From Chrysemys picta bellii (taxonomy: Eukaryota > Chordata > Testudines > Emydidae), in the NCBI RefSeq assembly GCF_011386835.1, contig NC_088809.1, positions 1,612,001-1,676,000 of the forward strand: DNA of 64,000 nt. Reading direction: 5' to 3'. The notes beneath the pieces were generated by a model. It was given only the letters and a program-made list of their open reading frames with translations. It ran no database searches and had not been told where the DNA came from. Position 1 is the first letter of the stretch, and every line of letters starts with the position of its first letter. Of this stretch, positions 62,888-64,000 are shown in pieces. The position numbers and the translations under genes are program-made.

Positions 62888-62937
62888 CCTAATTTGACTT
62901 GTCAAATCTGAAATAGAATTTGACAAGTCAAATTAGG
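62888..62937. repeat. Perfect 20-bp inverted repeat, 10-nt loop
   Basis: Arm CCTAATTTGACTTGTCAAAT (62888-62907) and its exact complement (62918-62937) enclose CTGAAATAGA. Each arm also contains the internal palindrome TTTGACTTGTCAAA-like half. It is not related to the terminal repeats of any element above. Confidence 0.9.
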
Positions 62938-63005
62938 CCTCCTGCTGGGAAGTATTAAAATTGCAGTCCCCCATTGAGACAACTACCTCTTTCATTAAAC
63001 AGATA

Positions 63006-63176
63006 AAAGAAGAACAGGAGTACTTGTGGCACCTTAGAGACTAACAAATTTATTAGAGCATAAGCTTTCGTGGACTACAGCCCACTTCTTCGGATGTGTT
63101 AGTCTCTAAGGTGCCACAAGTACTCCTGTTCTTCTTTTTGCGGATACAGACTAACACGGCTGCTACTCTGAAACCA
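63006..63176 (+). repeat. Fold-back element (copy G), 12-bp duplication
   Basis: The inverted arm begins AAGAAGAACAGG just after 63005 and ends at CTTCTTCGGATG. The forward arm begins much further in, at TGTTAGTCTC, and runs to GCTACTCTGAAACCA. It is flanked by ATTAAACAGATA (62994-63005 and 63177-63188). Confidence 0.86.
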
Positions 63177-63305
63177 ATTAAACAGATACTGAATCAGTAA
63201 TGCATTCCTAAATAAATGCTTTAACATTCTTTGACATTGTCATTTAGTAAACATTTAGAAAGTTTAATTATTGAGTTTTCCTTAAAGCATTTCATAACAA
63301 CACAG

Positions 63306-63496
63306 GTTTCAGAGTAGCAGCCGTGTTAGTCTGTATCCGCAAAAAGAACAGGAGTACTTGTGGCACCTTAGAGACTAACAAATTTATTAGAGCATAAGCT
63401 TTCGTGGACTACAGCATCCGAAGAAGTGGGCTGTAGTCCACGAAAGCTTATGCTCTAATAAATAAAAGGTGCCACAAGTACTCCTGTTCTTTTTGC
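63306..63496 (+). repeat. Fold-back element (copy H), imperfect 12-bp duplication
   Basis: Inverted arm GTTTCAGAGTAGCAGCCGTG to GACTACAG, then CATCCGAAGAAGTGGG onward to GTTCTTTTTGC. The flanks ATAACAACACAG (63294-63305) and ATAGTAACACAG (63497-63508) agree at 10 of 12 positions. The forward arm lost 'tttgttagtctcta' internally. It lies 129 bp from copy G. Confidence 0.8.
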
Positions 63497-63584
63497 ATAG
63501 TAACACAGCTGATGCATTAAGAGGCTTCCATAAATACTTGTATCAGCTCTAATCTTCTCGCAAAACCTGAGGACTCCAATAATG

Positions 63585-63920
63585 CTCTGCAATTCTATAG
63601 CACCTTCCAACATTAATGAAATAATCTTCAACACTCCTGTGAGATATGATCATATTGTACAGCTGGAGGACCAGAAGCACAAATAGATGAATTGCAGAGT
63701 CATGAGGGGCTGAGTACTTCAGGTCCCACAACGTCAAAATATGGGGTTCAGAATCTGGAAATCAGCGTATGTTCCCCTCTCTACCACTGGACTTGTGGAG
63801 AAGGTGCAGAGACCTACACCAAGTCCAAACTCACATGCCCAATGCTATACAGTCAGTGACACAATGAGAACTGAACTCTGATAGACAAACTTCCATACCT
63901 GTGCATTAATCACTAAACTG
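63585..63920 (-). repeat. MIR-like SINE remnants
   Basis: 'ctatagcaccttccaacatt' and, further on, 'gctatacagtcagtgacaca' with 'tgcattaatcactaaactgt' follow the inverted MIR order. Strongly diverged, perhaps two fragments. Confidence 0.4.
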
Positions 63921-64000
63921 TAAGTGACTGTTATAATGGGAAGTTACTCCTGCTTAATTTTGGTTTTGATATATTTGCAGGTGGCTGGAGGACAAATTTA

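Overview
The window is vertebrate nuclear DNA and almost certainly comes from a cryptodiran turtle. It has introns, an open CpG-island promoter, CR1 LINE debris and a tortoise-type tRNA-Lys-derived SINE (39510-39716). It also carries many copies of a short fold-back repeat that I know from turtle and crocodilian sequence. Nothing prokaryotic or viral was seen.

Layout. Positions 1 to about 11,200 are strongly GC-rich and mostly intergenic, with a few short AT-rich islets that look like conserved regulatory DNA. This part ends in an intact, intronless alpha-carbonic anhydrase gene (9975-10802, +) closest to CA7, with its own CpG-rich 5' side and a poly(A) signal 33 bp after the stop. At about 11.2 kb the composition turns abruptly AT-rich and stays so to about 61 kb.

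The second gene is FAM222B on the minus strand. Its large terminal coding exon (29465-31050) and its small first coding exon (39156-39283) join in a split Trp codon across an 8,105-bp phase-1 intron and give a 555-residue protein. The promoter and a non-coding first exon are placed in the CpG island at about 61.03-61.70 kb, with a good splice donor at 61281/61280, leaving a first intron of about 22 kb. The 3'UTR probably runs down to about 26.6 kb.

The rest is intron or intergenic DNA filled with mobile-element remains: a broken CR1 reverse transcriptase with a nested MITE (36283-38060), PIF/Harbinger-like MITEs with 3-bp TAA/TAG/TTA duplications, a Tigger-like element with a TA duplication (53562-54525), a hAT fragment, MIR-like SINE fragments and the fold-back family.

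The most interesting signal is that fold-back family. At least seven copies are flanked by long target-site duplications (mostly 11-14 bp, readable directly), so they were inserted by a target-primed, retrotransposon-type process and not as ordinary terminal-inverted-repeat DNA transposons. In most copies an inverted head is joined to a forward tail, and the unit contains a hammerhead-ribozyme-like string (CTGAAGA ... GAAA, best kept at 21651-21678). This points to a Penelope-like or related non-autonomous retroelement, which is an inference. The two genes show no evident functional link.
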